From NCBI GenBank assembly GCA_015709595.1, contig CP054178.1, positions 2,051,205 through 2,115,204 on the forward strand: a stretch of DNA of 64,000 nt. The letters are read 5' to 3'. Both the position numbers and the translations under genes were made by a program. The notes under the pieces were generated by a model. That model searched no databases and had not been told where the DNA came from. It saw only the letters and a list, made by a program, of their open reading frames with translations. This DNA comes from Phycisphaeraceae bacterium (lineage in GTDB: Bacteria > Planctomycetota > Phycisphaerae > Phycisphaerales > SM1A02). Position 1 is the stretch's first letter; each line of letters begins with the position of its first letter. This document shows positions 53,621 through 62,325 of the stretch, one piece after another.

Positions 53621-53698
53621 TGCAGCAGGGCACGGCACGGGGATGCATTCTCCCGAGTTTTCCCGTTCGTTTCGTTGGTTCGCACCCAGGGCTCTCCC

Positions 53699-54007
<309 letters not shown>

Positions 54008-54022
54008 CCCCGTTGTGTCCTC

Positions 54023-54050
54023 ACGGCCTTTCGCGGAAGCGGAGGGCCGT
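54023..54050 (+). terminator. Stem-loop with T-rich tail between rpsJ and rplC
   Basis: ACGGCC (54023-54028) pairs with GGCCGT (54045-54050); inside, CGC-ggaa-GCG (54032-54041) gives a second stem. TTTCGTTTCC follows at once. This is the most intrinsic-terminator-like structure of the window, and it may attenuate the operon after its first gene. Confidence 0.55.
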
Positions 54051-54148
54051 TTCGTTTCCTGAATGTCCCAGCAAGGGTTTCCCGCATCCGCCATGTCGGC
54101 CTTCGCACGACGACGAGCCCACCTCTGGCGATTCCTCGGAGCACTGCC

Positions 54149-54844
54149 ATGCCGGCCGCCATCATCGGGCGCAAGATCGGAATGACGCGGTACTTCACCG
54201 AAGACGGTCGCAACGTTCCCGTCACGGTGATCCAGGCCGGTCCCTGCGCCGTCACCCAGGTGAAGACCGAAGCGACGGACGGCTACTCCGCCGTGCAACT
54301 CGCTTTCGAGGACGTCAAGCCCCGTCGCAGCACGATCCCGGTCATCGGGCACGATCACAAGGCGGGCGTGAGCCCCAAGCGCGTACACCGGGAATACCGC
54401 CTGCCCAACGACAAGGCCGCCTCGGGATACGAGCTGGGCCAGACGGTGAACGTGTCGGCGTTCGAGAACGTCAGGTTCATCGACGTGATCGGCACCAGCA
54501 AGGGCAAGGGCTTCCAGGGGGTCATGAAGCGGCACCACTTCGCGGGGCAGGAAGCCAGCCACGGCTGCGAGCGCAAGCATCGCTCGCCCGGCTCGATCGC
54601 CAGCCACGCCACCAACCGTGGTCGCGGGCCCAAGCCCAAGAGCGGCAAGCGCATGGCCGGCCACATGGGTCACGAGCGGGTCACGGTGCGGTCCCTTGAC
54701 GTGGTGTCCATCGACCCTGCGAAGAATCTCATGCTGGTGCGCGGTTCGGTGCCCGGCCCCAACAGCGGCCTGGTCTTCATCCGCGAAGCGATCCGGCTCA
54801 GCCGGGCCAAGTCCAATGCCCTCAAGGGCAAGAAAGGCAAGTGA
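54149..54844 (+). CDS. rplC: 50S ribosomal protein L3
   Basis: 231 residues. IIGRKIGMTRYFTEDGRNVP is the family N-terminus, and the central KGKGFQGVMKRHHFAGQEAS is the extended loop that reaches the peptidyl-transferase region. The family's GSIGASS-like stretch is GSIASHATNRG. It lies 141 bp after rpsJ with a hairpin in between. The ATG at 54149 is the first with good context. Confidence 0.97.
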   Translation: MPAAIIGRKIGMTRYFTEDGRNVPVTVIQAGPCAVTQVKTEATDGYSAVQLAFEDVKPRRSTIPVIGHDHKAGVSPKRVHREYRLPNDKAASGYELGQTVNVSAFENVRFIDVIGTSKGKGFQGVMKRHHFAGQEASHGCERKHRSPGSIASHATNRGRGPKPKSGKRMAGHMGHERVTVRSLDVVSIDPAKNLMLVRGSVPGPNSGLVFIREAIRLSRAKSNALKGKKGK

Positions 54845-54850
54845 CCTGAT

Positions 54851-54876
54851 CGGCGGGTTCCCATGGAGGCCCGCCG
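54851..54876 (+). other. Hairpin in rplC-rplD spacer
   Basis: CGGCGGG and CCCGCCG form a 7-bp stem around a 12-base loop, 7 bp after the rplC stop. The 135-bp spacer is long for this operon. No T-run follows, so a processing or regulatory role is more likely than termination. Confidence 0.4.
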
Positions 54877-54979
54877 CGACATTCCGGTCAACCGAGTCGG
54901 ATCCCGACCCCGCGTCCCCGAACAACAGACGCGCGGCGGGTGAGGCGGAACGCGGCCAGCGCCGCGAAGGTGACGAACG

Positions 54980-55636
54980 ATGATTGAACTCGCTGTCTAC
55001 AACCAGACGGGGAAGCAGGTCGGCACGCTTCCCATCGACGAAACCCTCCTTGGAGGCGAGGTGCGCCCCGCCCTGCTCAAGCAGGCGTACGTGCGGCTGC
55101 ACGCCAACCAGCGACAGGGCTCGGCGCGAACCAAGAATCGCAGCCGCATCGAGGGCTCGACCAAGAAGATCTACCGCCAGAAGGGCACCGGCAACGCCCG
55201 CATGGGCGCCAAGCGGACCAACCTTCGCAAGGGAGGCGGCGTGGCCTTCGCCAAGCTCAAGGAGCGCGAGGAGTACCGCCTCGACATGCCCCGCAAGATG
55301 CGGCGGCTGGCCAACCGCAACGCCCTGCTGGCGAAGCTCGTTGACGGCGAAGTGAAGTGCATCGACCAGCTGGCCTTCGCCGAGCCGAAGACCCGGGCCT
55401 TCAAGTCGGTGCTCGACGCGGTGGGCGTGGACCGGACATGCCTGGTGGCGCTGGACCCCGCCAACGTGAACGCTCTCAAGAGCGCCCGCAACCTGGACGG
55501 CGTATCCACCGTGCGGATTCAGCAGCTCAACGCGTTTGATCTGCTCAATCACCGCTACCTGGTGGTGGACAAGGCCTCGCTGCAGGCGTTTCTGGACGGC
55601 AGCGCGTGGAACGGCGACGACAAGGAGGCCGCGTGA
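54980..55636 (+). CDS. rplD: 50S ribosomal protein L4
   Basis: 218 residues. The loop that lines the exit tunnel is visible: RQKGTGNARMGAKRTNLRKG followed by GGVAFA. L4 is also the usual autoregulator of this operon. The basic N-terminal part KNRSRIEGSTKKIYRQ is normal. The stop overlaps the rplW start by one base (TGATG). Confidence 0.96.
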   Translation: MIELAVYNQTGKQVGTLPIDETLLGGEVRPALLKQAYVRLHANQRQGSARTKNRSRIEGSTKKIYRQKGTGNARMGAKRTNLRKGGGVAFAKLKEREEYRLDMPRKMRRLANRNALLAKLVDGEVKCIDQLAFAEPKTRAFKSVLDAVGVDRTCLVALDPANVNALKSARNLDGVSTVRIQQLNAFDLLNHRYLVVDKASLQAFLDGSAWNGDDKEAA

Positions 55637-55914
55637 TGGAACTCACCACGATCATCCGCAAGCCGCTGATCACCGAGAAGTACACGCAGACGGCGGACGA
55701 GCACAACCGGTACGCCTTCGAGGTGGATCGCCGCGCCAGCAAGGACCAGATCCGCCAGGCGGTGGAGGCCATCTACAAGGTGCGCGTGCTGGACGTCTCC
55801 ACGCTCAACCGCAAGGGCAAGACCCGTCGTCACCGCTTTGGCGTGACGCAGCAGCCCACCGTCAAGCGAGCCGTGGTGAAGGTGCATCCGGAGGATCGGA
55901 TCGAACTGTTCTGA
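55636..55914 (+). CDS. rplW: 50S ribosomal protein L23
   Basis: 92 residues, at the exit tunnel where trigger factor and SRP dock. IIRKPLITEKYTQTADEHNR, YAFEVDRRASKDQIRQAVEA and VSTLNRKGKTRRHRF are diagnostic. The Met at 55636 is preferred to a start ten codons upstream inside rplD because it gives the usual length. Confidence 0.95.
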   Translation: MELTTIIRKPLITEKYTQTADEHNRYAFEVDRRASKDQIRQAVEAIYKVRVLDVSTLNRKGKTRRHRFGVTQQPTVKRAVVKVHPEDRIELF

Positions 55915-55955
55915 TGACGAGCGTCGCGTCCGCGGCGAACTGACGAGCCACTGCC

Positions 55956-56810
55956 ATGCCCACACGAATCTACAAGCCGGTGACCAACGGACGGCGCAAC
56001 GCGTCGGTGAACCTGCACGCCGAGGTCACGAAGAAGAACCCTGAAAAGGCCCTGCTCCGGCCCCTCAAGAGCCAGGGAGGCCGCAACAATCAGGGCATCG
56101 TGACGGTGCGCGGGCGCGGCGGCGGCCACAAGCGCCGCTACCGAGTCATCGACTTCCGTCGCAACAAGGATGACGTGAGCGGGATCATCGTGGGCGTCGA
56201 GTACGACCCCAATCGCACCTGCCATATCGCGCTGGTGGAGTATGCGGACGGAGAGAAGCGGTACATCCTCGCCCCCAAGGGGCTGAAGGACGGCCACGAC
56301 GTGATGAGCTCGTCCCAGGCGATTGAGCCGAAGGACGGCAACTGCATGCCGCTCAAGTTCATCCCCACCGGCCTGGCGGTGCACAACATCGAGTTCGAGC
56401 CGGGTCGCGGCGGCGCCATGTGCCGCAGCGCGGGCATGAGTGCCCGGCTGACCAACCGCGAAGGCCGCTGGGCCACGCTGGTGCTTCCCTCGGGTGAAAT
56501 CCGCCAGGTGTCGGTCGACTGCCGGGCCACCATCGGCGAGATCGGCAACGCGGATCACCAGAACATCAAGCTGGGCAAGGCCGGTCGCAACCGCTGGAAG
56601 GGACGCAAGCCCAAGACCCGCGGCGTCGCCAAGAGCCACCACGTTCACCCGATGGGCGGCGGCGAGGGTCGCAGCAAGGGCAACCGTCCGCCGGCGAGCG
56701 CCTCGGGCACGCTGGCCAAGGGCGGCAAGACCCGCGCCCGCAACAAGTGGAGCAACGCCCGCATTCTGCGCCGTCGCTACAGCAAGCGGTACGGGCAGCT
56801 CACCCTCTGA
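55956..56810 (+). CDS. rplB: 50S ribosomal protein L2
   Basis: 284 residues. GRNNQGIVTVRGRGGGHKRR near the N-terminus and GNRNRWKGRKP-like text (here AGRNRWKGRKPKTRG) are conserved. The C-terminal loop usually reading N-P-V-D-H-P-H-G-G-G-E-G is SHHVHPMGGGEG, so the Asp before and the second His are replaced while the first His is kept. The C-terminus is somewhat longer and ends KRYGQLTL. It starts 41 bp after rplW. Confidence 0.96.
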   Translation: MPTRIYKPVTNGRRNASVNLHAEVTKKNPEKALLRPLKSQGGRNNQGIVTVRGRGGGHKRRYRVIDFRRNKDDVSGIIVGVEYDPNRTCHIALVEYADGEKRYILAPKGLKDGHDVMSSSQAIEPKDGNCMPLKFIPTGLAVHNIEFEPGRGGAMCRSAGMSARLTNREGRWATLVLPSGEIRQVSVDCRATIGEIGNADHQNIKLGKAGRNRWKGRKPKTRGVAKSHHVHPMGGGEGRSKGNRPPASASGTLAKGGKTRARNKWSNARILRRRYSKRYGQLTL

Positions 56811-56838
56811 CGAAGCACTCGGAACCCGGAACTGACTC

Positions 56839-57132
56839 ATGGGACGTTCACTCAAAAAAGGCCCGCACGTCGTGGAGAGTCTCTACCGCAAGGTGGAGCG
56901 ACTCAACGCGCAGAACAAGCGTTCGCCCATCAAGACCTGGGCGCGGTCATGCACCATCGTCCCCGAGTTCGTGGGACACACCTTCCAGGTGCATAACGGG
57001 CGCCACTTCACCGACGTCTTCTGCACCGAGGACATGGTGGGTCACAAGCTGGGCGAGTTCAGCATCACGCGCGTGTTCCGCGGGCACACGAACAAGAAGG
57101 AAGCCATGAAGACCGGCGAGGGTTCGGAGTAA
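56839..57132 (+). CDS. rpsS: 30S ribosomal protein S19
   Basis: 97 residues. [20 protein letters not shown] and the conserved [20 protein letters not shown], then [15 protein letters not shown], span the family. It sits in the 30S head near the A site. The start is fixed by the Met before G-R-S-L-K-K-G-P. The C-terminal [13 protein letters not shown] is slightly longer than usual. Confidence 0.97.
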   Translation: MGRSLKKGPHVVESLYRKVERLNAQNKRSPIKTWARSCTIVPEFVGHTFQVHNGRHFTDVFCTEDMVGHKLGEFSITRVFRGHTNKKEAMKTGEGSE

Positions 57133-57157
57133 TCCGCCCCGCCTGCTGGAAACCGCC

Positions 57158-57490
57158 ATGTCGTACCGATCCACCCATCGATTCGCCCGCATCGCCCCGC
57201 GCAAGGCGCGGCTGGTGGCGGACCTGATCCGCGGCCGCCGCGTGGACGACGCGATGACGCAGCTTCAGTTCTCCAAGAAGCGCGCCGCGTACTACTTCCG
57301 CAATGTGCTCAAGTCCGCCATCGCCAACGCGGAAGAGCAGGACGCGGACGTGACCTCGCTCTACGTCACCGAGTCGCGCGTGGACGAGGGGCCGACCATC
57401 AAGCGCTTCCAGCCCAAGGATCGCGGTCGGGCGCACCAGATCCTCAAGCGAACCAGCCACCTGCACGTCGCCGTGGACGAAAGGAACTGA
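57158..57490 (+). CDS. rplV: 50S ribosomal protein L22
   Basis: 110 residues. The family N-terminus is RFARIAPRKARLVADLIRGR, and the tunnel hairpin is visible around DEGPTIKRFQPKDRGRAHQI. It lines the nascent chain tunnel where macrolides act. The ATG at 57158 lies 25 bp after rpsS. The C-terminal RTSHLHVAVDERN is normal. Confidence 0.96.
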   Translation: MSYRSTHRFARIAPRKARLVADLIRGRRVDDAMTQLQFSKKRAAYYFRNVLKSAIANAEEQDADVTSLYVTESRVDEGPTIKRFQPKDRGRAHQILKRTSHLHVAVDERN

Positions 57491-57494
57491 CCCC

Positions 57495-58193
57495 GTGGGA
57501 CAGAAGACGCATCCATTCGGTTTCCGCGTGGGCGTGACGGAGGGACACAAGTCCCGCTGGTTCGCCCCCAAGGCGCTGTACGGCGAGCTGCTGGTCGAGG
57601 ACTACAAGATCCGCAAGTACGTGGACAAGCGCCTCAATCGCACGCCCCCATTCGCAGCGGTGAGCGATATTCTCATCGAGCGCACCCGCGAGGAGCTGAC
57701 GGTCATCGTCCGCACCGCCCGTCCGGGCTTGGTCATCGGCCCCAAGGGTCAGGAGGTGGAGAAGCTCACCGCCGACCTGCAGGCGCTCACGGGCCGCAAG
57801 GTGGTCATCAAGATCATCGAGATCAAGAACCCCGACACCGAGGCGGTGCTGATCGCCGAGGCCATCGCCGAGCAGCTCAAGAAGCGGGCCAACTTCCGCC
57901 GCGTGCTCAAGCAGCGGTGCGACGCGGCCATGCAGAACGGGGCCAAGGGCGTGCGCATCGTGCTGTCAGGTCGCCTGGGCGGGGCGGAAATGTCCCGCAT
58001 GCTGGACACCCGGCTGGGCTCGATTCCGCTGACCACGCTGCAGGCGCAGGTGGATTACGGCTTCGCCCCCAGCCACACCACCTACGGCACCATCGGGGTG
58101 AAGGTGTGGGTGTACAAGGGGATGTACTCGGACGTGGTGGAGGAGGAGTCGAAGGCCGCCGGCGCCCGGGCGCGGGCGCGCGGTCGTCGCTGA
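57495..58193 (+). CDS. rpsC: 30S ribosomal protein S3
   Basis: 232 residues. GQKTHPFGFRVGVTEGHKSR is the family start, TARPGLVIGPKGQEVEKL is the KH-domain loop, and SGRLGGAEMSRMLDTRLGSI follows. It contacts incoming mRNA at the entry tunnel. The start is GTG at 57495, 4 bp after the rplV stop; an ATG is not available at this conserved position. The C-terminal AGARARARGRR is basic. Confidence 0.97.
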   Translation: MGQKTHPFGFRVGVTEGHKSRWFAPKALYGELLVEDYKIRKYVDKRLNRTPPFAAVSDILIERTREELTVIVRTARPGLVIGPKGQEVEKLTADLQALTGRKVVIKIIEIKNPDTEAVLIAEAIAEQLKKRANFRRVLKQRCDAAMQNGAKGVRIVLSGRLGGAEMSRMLDTRLGSIPLTTLQAQVDYGFAPSHTTYGTIGVKVWVYKGMYSDVVEEESKAAGARARARGRR

Positions 58194-58254
58194 CCCGCTG
58201 TCCCGCGGGCGGTTGGTCGCGGGACGTTGAGCAAGTTCGAAGGAGTCTGGTTCG

Positions 58255-58674
58255 ATGCCTCGGATGCCCAAACGAGTGAAGTTCCGCAAGCAGCAGCGCG
58301 GCAAGCTGCGCGGCAAGGCGACGCGCGGAAACTACGTCGCGTTCGGCGACTTCGGCCTGCAGTCGCTGGAGGCGCACTGGGTGTCGGCGCGCCAGCTGGA
58401 AGCGGGCCGCATCGCCTGCCAGCACTATCTGCGCCGTCAGGGCGTGGTGTTCATCCGCGTCTTCCCCGACAAGCCCATCTCCAAGAAGCCGCTGGAGACT
58501 CGAATGGGCAAGGGCAAGGCGGAGACGGACTTCTGGGCCGCCCGCGTCAAGCCCGGCACCATGCTGTTCGAGGTGAGCGGCGTGCCCGAGAACGTGGCCA
58601 AGCAGGCCCTGGCCCGCGTGGCCCACAAGATGCCCGTGAAGTGCCGCTTCGTGGGTCGGCGTCTGGCGGTCTGA
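58255..58674 (+). CDS. rplP: 50S ribosomal protein L16
   Basis: 139 residues. MPRMPKRVKFRKQQRGKLRG and the conserved RRQGVVFIRVFPDKPISKKP, then GKGKAETDFWAARVKPGTML, match L16. It helps place A-site tRNA. The arginine hydroxylated in some bacteria lies in the later segment, but the exact site is not marked here. The start is fixed by M-P-R-M-P-K-R. Confidence 0.97.
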   Translation: MPRMPKRVKFRKQQRGKLRGKATRGNYVAFGDFGLQSLEAHWVSARQLEAGRIACQHYLRRQGVVFIRVFPDKPISKKPLETRMGKGKAETDFWAARVKPGTMLFEVSGVPENVAKQALARVAHKMPVKCRFVGRRLAV

Positions 58675-58695
58675 TTTGATCGAGGAACTGGTTCC

Positions 58696-58911
58696 ATGGC
58701 CAAGAAGGCGAAGAACATCAGGAAAATGAGCGACGAGGATCTGATCCTCGAGGTGACCGACGCGCGGAAGCGGCTGTTCGACCTGCGCAGCCAGGCCGTC
58801 ACCGAGAAGATCGAGGACACGTCGCAGTTCGGCAAGATCCGCAAGCACATGGCCCGCCTGCTCACCGAGCACTCGGCGCGGAAGCGGGCGAAGGCAGGGA
58901 TGACGTCGTGA
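58696..58911 (+). CDS. rpmC: 50S ribosomal protein L29
   Basis: 71 residues, mostly two helices. MSDEDLILEVTDARKRLFDL and FGKIRKHMARLLTEHSARKR are the two conserved helices. It lies at the tunnel exit beside L23. The stop overlaps the rpsQ start (GTGA). The N-terminal KKAKNIRK is a short extension. Confidence 0.93.
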   Translation: MAKKAKNIRKMSDEDLILEVTDARKRLFDLRSQAVTEKIEDTSQFGKIRKHMARLLTEHSARKRAKAGMTS

Positions 58912-59249
58912 GCCACCTGAAAGAGATCAAGGTATCGGACAAGGCGCCGCGCCGCGTGGGCGTGGTGGATTCCGCGCGGCGCGACAAGACGCGCACGGTG
59001 TCCATCCCCTACGCCGTCAAGCACCCCAAGTACGGCAAGTACGTGCGCCGACGCACCGTGCTTCACGTGCATGACGAGCACAACGTGAGCAAGGTGGGCG
59101 ACCGGGTGGAGATCGCCGAGTGCCGACCCATTTCCAAGACCAAGTCGTGGGTGCTCCTGCGCGTCGTTGAGGCGGCGCCGGAGGACGTGGGCACCCACGT
59201 CACCACCGCCGGCGGCTACGGCGCCGAGAGCGAGGAGGGCCAGCGATGA
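58908..59249 (+). CDS. rpsQ: 30S ribosomal protein S17
   Basis: 113 residues, about 30 more than in E. coli. The OB-fold core is present: [34 protein letters not shown] and [20 protein letters not shown]. The extra length is at the C-terminus ([18 protein letters not shown]). The start is GTG at 58908, overlapping rpmC; the stop overlaps rplN (ATGA). Confidence 0.95.
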   Translation: MSHLKEIKVSDKAPRRVGVVDSARRDKTRTVSIPYAVKHPKYGKYVRRRTVLHVHDEHNVSKVGDRVEIAECRPISKTKSWVLLRVVEAAPEDVGTHVTTAGGYGAESEEGQR

Positions 59250-59632
59250 TTCAGAAGGAGACCCGACTCGACGTGGCCGACAACAGCGGCGCCAAGATCG
59301 CCTACGTGATCGGCGTGCTGGGCGGCTCCACCGGCCGCGGACGCTACACCCGCAAGGCGGCGGGGGTGGGCGACACCATCGTGTGCTCGGTCAAGAAGGC
59401 CCTGCCCAACTCGGACATCAAGGCCGGCGACAAGGTCAAGGCCGTGATCGTGCGGACCAAGTACCCCACGCGCCGGGACGACGGCTCGTACGTCCGCTTT
59501 GACACGAACGCCTGCGTGCTCATCGACGCCGAGGGCAACCCCAAGGGCACGCGCATCTTCGGGGCGGTGGCCCGCGAACTGCGCGAGCGCAACTACATGA
59601 AGATCGTGTCTCTGGCATCGGAGGTGGTCTGA
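59246..59632 (+). CDS. rplN: 50S ribosomal protein L14
   Basis: 128 residues. [20 protein letters not shown] is the family start, and [20 protein letters not shown], then [19 protein letters not shown], follow. It forms part of the bridge to the 30S subunit. It is a few residues longer than most because [11 protein letters not shown] in the first loop is longer. Confidence 0.97.
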   Translation: MIQKETRLDVADNSGAKIAYVIGVLGGSTGRGRYTRKAAGVGDTIVCSVKKALPNSDIKAGDKVKAVIVRTKYPTRRDDGSYVRFDTNACVLIDAEGNPKGTRIFGAVARELRERNYMKIVSLASEVV

Positions 59633-59633
59633 C

Positions 59634-59972
59634 ATGGCCCGTCACGTCAAGAAGGGCGACCAGGTGATCGTCACCGCCGGCAACGACCGCAACACGGTCG
59701 GCGAGGTGCTGCACGTGCTCACCAAGAGCAACCGGGTCGTGGTGAAGGGCGTCAACATCCGCTCGCGGCACGTCAAGCCCAGCCAGACCAATCCGCAGGG
59801 CGGCGTCATCCGAAAGGAGATGCCCATCCACATTTCCAACGTCAGCCCGGTCGTGGACGGCAAGCCCACCCGTGTGCGTTTCGTCACCAGGCCGGACGGC
59901 GCCAAGGTCCGCGTCGCGGCCCGGAACGGGGCTGAACTCCACACCCTGCGAGGCCCGAGCAAGAAGTCCTGA
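59634..59972 (+). CDS. rplX: 50S ribosomal protein L24
   Basis: 112 residues. The KOW motif is visible in HVKKGDQVIVTAGNDRNTVG, followed by RVVVKGVNIRSRHVKPSQTN. The family's G-x-I-x-x-x-E-x-P-I-H-x-S-N-V is GVIRKEMPIHISNVS. It starts assembly of the 50S subunit. It lies 1 bp after rplN. Confidence 0.96.
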   Translation: MARHVKKGDQVIVTAGNDRNTVGEVLHVLTKSNRVVVKGVNIRSRHVKPSQTNPQGGVIRKEMPIHISNVSPVVDGKPTRVRFVTRPDGAKVRVAARNGAELHTLRGPSKKS

Positions 59973-60007
59973 GACCCCGCCAGGTCTCCGTCGGAAAGAG
60001 ATGATCC

Positions 60008-60592
60008 ATGGTCGCTCAAGCGAAGCAGACACCCCGGTTGAAGGCCCTGTACAAGGGCGAGGTCGCGAAGAAGACGCTGACCCAGTTCAAGCTGTCCAAC
60101 GCGCATCAGATGCCGCGCCTCACCAAGATCGTGGTGAACGTCGGCGTGGGCAAGCAGCTGGAGAACCAGAAGCTCAAGCCCGAGATCCGCGACGCGGTGA
60201 TCTCCACCCTGAGCACCATCACTGGACAGAAGCCGGTCATGCTGGTCGCCAAGAAGTCGGTGGCCAACTTCAAGGTGCGCGAGGGCGCGCCCAGCGGGTT
60301 CATGGTGACCCTGCGAGGCGACCGCATGTGGCACTTCCTGGATCGGCTGATCCACCTGGCGGTGCCCCGCATCAAGGACTTCCGCGGACTCAAGGACACC
60401 GCCTTCGACCGGCAGGGTTCGTACTCGATCGGGCTCAGCGAGCAGGCGGTGTGGCCCGAGATCAACATGGCCAACGTGAACTTCACGCACGGCATGAACA
60501 TCAACATCGTCTTCGAGAACTCCACGCCCGACATGAGCCGCTTCGTGCTCCGGGAGCTGGGCGTGCCGTTCGTGCGCAAGGACGAAAAGTAA
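60008..60592 (+). CDS. rplE: 50S ribosomal protein L5
   Basis: 194 residues. NAHQMPRLTKIVVNVGVGKQ, TGQKPVMLVAKKSVANFKVR and KDFRGLKDTAFDRQGSYSIG mark the family. It binds 5S rRNA. Near the C-terminus INMANVNFTHGMNINIVF replaces the usual I-D-x-x-x-G-M-D-I-x-I. The ATG at 60008 is 35 bp after rplX. Confidence 0.97.
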   Translation: MVAQAKQTPRLKALYKGEVAKKTLTQFKLSNAHQMPRLTKIVVNVGVGKQLENQKLKPEIRDAVISTLSTITGQKPVMLVAKKSVANFKVREGAPSGFMVTLRGDRMWHFLDRLIHLAVPRIKDFRGLKDTAFDRQGSYSIGLSEQAVWPEINMANVNFTHGMNINIVFENSTPDMSRFVLRELGVPFVRKDEK

Positions 60593-60648
60593 GAGGATTC
60601 GGTTCGTTCGCCCGCGGCGCGTCGCCGCGAGCCCAGGAAGGATGATGC

Positions 60649-60834
60649 ATGGCCAGCAAACGTGTCTTCGCCCGGATGAAGCAGAAGCCCAAGTTCTCCA
60701 CCCGCCATCGCAATCGCTGCGAGATCACGGGTCGGGCGCGGGGCGTGTACCGCAAGTTCCGCGTCAGCCGCATCGTGCTGCGCGAGCTGGCGCTGCGCGG
60801 CATGGTGCCGGGCATGCGAAAGGCCAGCTGGTGA
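60649..60834 (+). CDS. rpsN: 30S ribosomal protein S14, short form lacking zinc cysteines
   Basis: 61 residues, the length of zinc-binding (type Z) S14, with its normal N-terminus ([16 protein letters not shown]) and end ([12 protein letters not shown]). In type Z proteins four cysteines form C-x-x-C and C-x-x-C. Here the first pair is CEIT and the second is SRIV, so only Cys24 remains. The protein should therefore fold without zinc. It lies between rplE and rpsH as in other spc operons. Confidence 0.95.
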   Translation: MASKRVFARMKQKPKFSTRHRNRCEITGRARGVYRKFRVSRIVLRELALRGMVPGMRKASW

Positions 60835-60888
60835 GTCGAAGCGAGTTGGGTCTCTCATGGACCCGGAGTTGATCGGGAGTTTCTCCGC

Positions 60889-61287
60889 ATGTCATTGAAC
60901 GACGTCACCGCCGACCTGCTCACGCGCATCCGCAACGCGGTCCGCAACCGCGCCAAGCGCGTCAAGTGCCTTAACAGCAAGCTCAACCGCGGCGTGGCCC
61001 AGGTGCTTGTGGATGAGGGCTACGTGGAGTCGTACCACGTCATCGACGACGGTCGCCAGGGCATCCTCGAGGTGCATCTGAAGTACGGCCCGCGCGGCGA
61101 GGCGCTGATCAACACCATCGACCGCTTCTCCAAGCCCGGCTGCCGCGTCTACAAGGGCGTGGACGACCTGCCCCGTCCCCTGCAGGGGCTGGGCGTGGCC
61201 ATCGTCTCCACCTCGCGCGGCGTGATGAGCGACCGCAAGTGCCGCACCGAGCGCGTGGGCGGCGAAGTGGTCGCCATCGTCACCTGA
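60889..61287 (+). CDS. rpsH: 30S ribosomal protein S8
   Basis: 132 residues. DVTADLLTRIRNAVRNRAKR at the start and STSRGVMSDRKCRTERVGGE followed by VVAIV at the end match S8. In E. coli S8 represses the spc operon by binding its mRNA. The ATG at 60889 is 54 bp after rpsN. Confidence 0.97.
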   Translation: MSLNDVTADLLTRIRNAVRNRAKRVKCLNSKLNRGVAQVLVDEGYVESYHVIDDGRQGILEVHLKYGPRGEALINTIDRFSKPGCRVYKGVDDLPRPLQGLGVAIVSTSRGVMSDRKCRTERVGGEVVAIVT

Positions 61288-61326
61288 GAGGCGTCCGTCA
61301 CAGCGATCGAATCAGAGGATTCAGTC

Positions 61327-61884
61327 ATGTCCCGCATCGGCAAACTTCCCATCCAGGTGCCCGCCAACGTGAAGGTGGCGCACGACCCGGCCAGGCGCAC
61401 CGTCGCCTTTGACGGGCCCAAGGGCAAGAACTCGTTCACCTACCGACCCGAGGTCACCGTGCAGTGGGACGAGAGCAAACGCGCCCTCACCTGCTCCGTG
61501 CCCGAGTCGAAGCTCGAGGACGGACGCGCCAAGGCCTACTGGGGCACCACGCGCGCCCGCATGCAGAGCATCGTGCAGGGCGTGACCAGCGGCTACTCGC
61601 GCAAGCTGGAAGTGATCGGCGTGGGTTGGTCCGCCAGGGTGACGCCCAAGGGCCTGACGCTCGCCGTGGGCTACTGCAACCCCATCGAGCTGCCGCTGCC
61701 CCCGGGCGTCGCCTGTACGGTGGAGAACAACGTCATCACCATCTCCGGCCACGACGATCAGGCGGTGGGGCAGTTCGCGGCGGAGATCCGCTCCAAGCGC
61801 AAGCCGGAGCCCTACAACGGCAAGGGCATCAAGTACGCCAACGAAGTCATCCAGCGGAAGCAGGGCAAGGCGTTCGGCGCGTGA
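61327..61884 (+). CDS. rplF: 50S ribosomal protein L6
   Basis: 185 residues in two similar domains. [17 protein letters not shown] is the family start, and the C-terminal [20 protein letters not shown] followed by RKQGKAF is the diagnostic end. It sits near the factor-binding centre. The ATG at 61327 is fixed by M-S-R-I-G-K. Confidence 0.97.
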   Translation: MSRIGKLPIQVPANVKVAHDPARRTVAFDGPKGKNSFTYRPEVTVQWDESKRALTCSVPESKLEDGRAKAYWGTTRARMQSIVQGVTSGYSRKLEVIGVGWSARVTPKGLTLAVGYCNPIELPLPPGVACTVENNVITISGHDDQAVGQFAAEIRSKRKPEPYNGKGIKYANEVIQRKQGKAFGA

Positions 61885-61934
61885 TCCCGTCCCCCGCGCC
61901 GCGGGGGATGACGCGACGGAAGGAACAAGGCATC

Positions 61935-62294
61935 ATGAAGAACGCGATTGTCAGACAGCAACGACGCACCCGCCGCAAGCGCGGCCTGCGCAAGACCATC
62001 TTCGGCACGCCGGCGCGTCCGCGGCTGACCGTCTATCGCTCGCTCAAGCACATGTACGCCCAGATCGTCAACGATCTGGAAGGGCGCACGCTCGTGTCCG
62101 CCTCCACCAACGAGAAGGGCGCCAAGGTCAAGGGCAGCAACAAGGGCGGCGCGTCGGAGGTCGGCAAGCGACTGGCGCAGCGCGCCAGGGAGGCGGGCGT
62201 CACCGCCGTCGTCTTCGACCGCAACGGCTACCGCTACCACGGACGCGTGAAGGCCATCGCCGACGCCGCCCGCGAGGCGGGCCTGCAGTTCTGA
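61935..62294 (+). CDS. rplR: 50S ribosomal protein L18
   Basis: 119 residues. [20 protein letters not shown] then [18 protein letters not shown] and [20 protein letters not shown] are typical. It binds 5S rRNA together with L5. The ATG at 61935 is chosen over longer upstream options in the same frame because it gives the usual length; the upstream frame overlaps rplF. Confidence 0.96.
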   Translation: MKNAIVRQQRRTRRKRGLRKTIFGTPARPRLTVYRSLKHMYAQIVNDLEGRTLVSASTNEKGAKVKGSNKGGASEVGKRLAQRAREAGVTAVVFDRNGYRYHGRVKAIADAAREAGLQF

Positions 62295-62325
62295 ACCGCC
62301 CGCTCACAGGAAAAGAGCAAGCACC

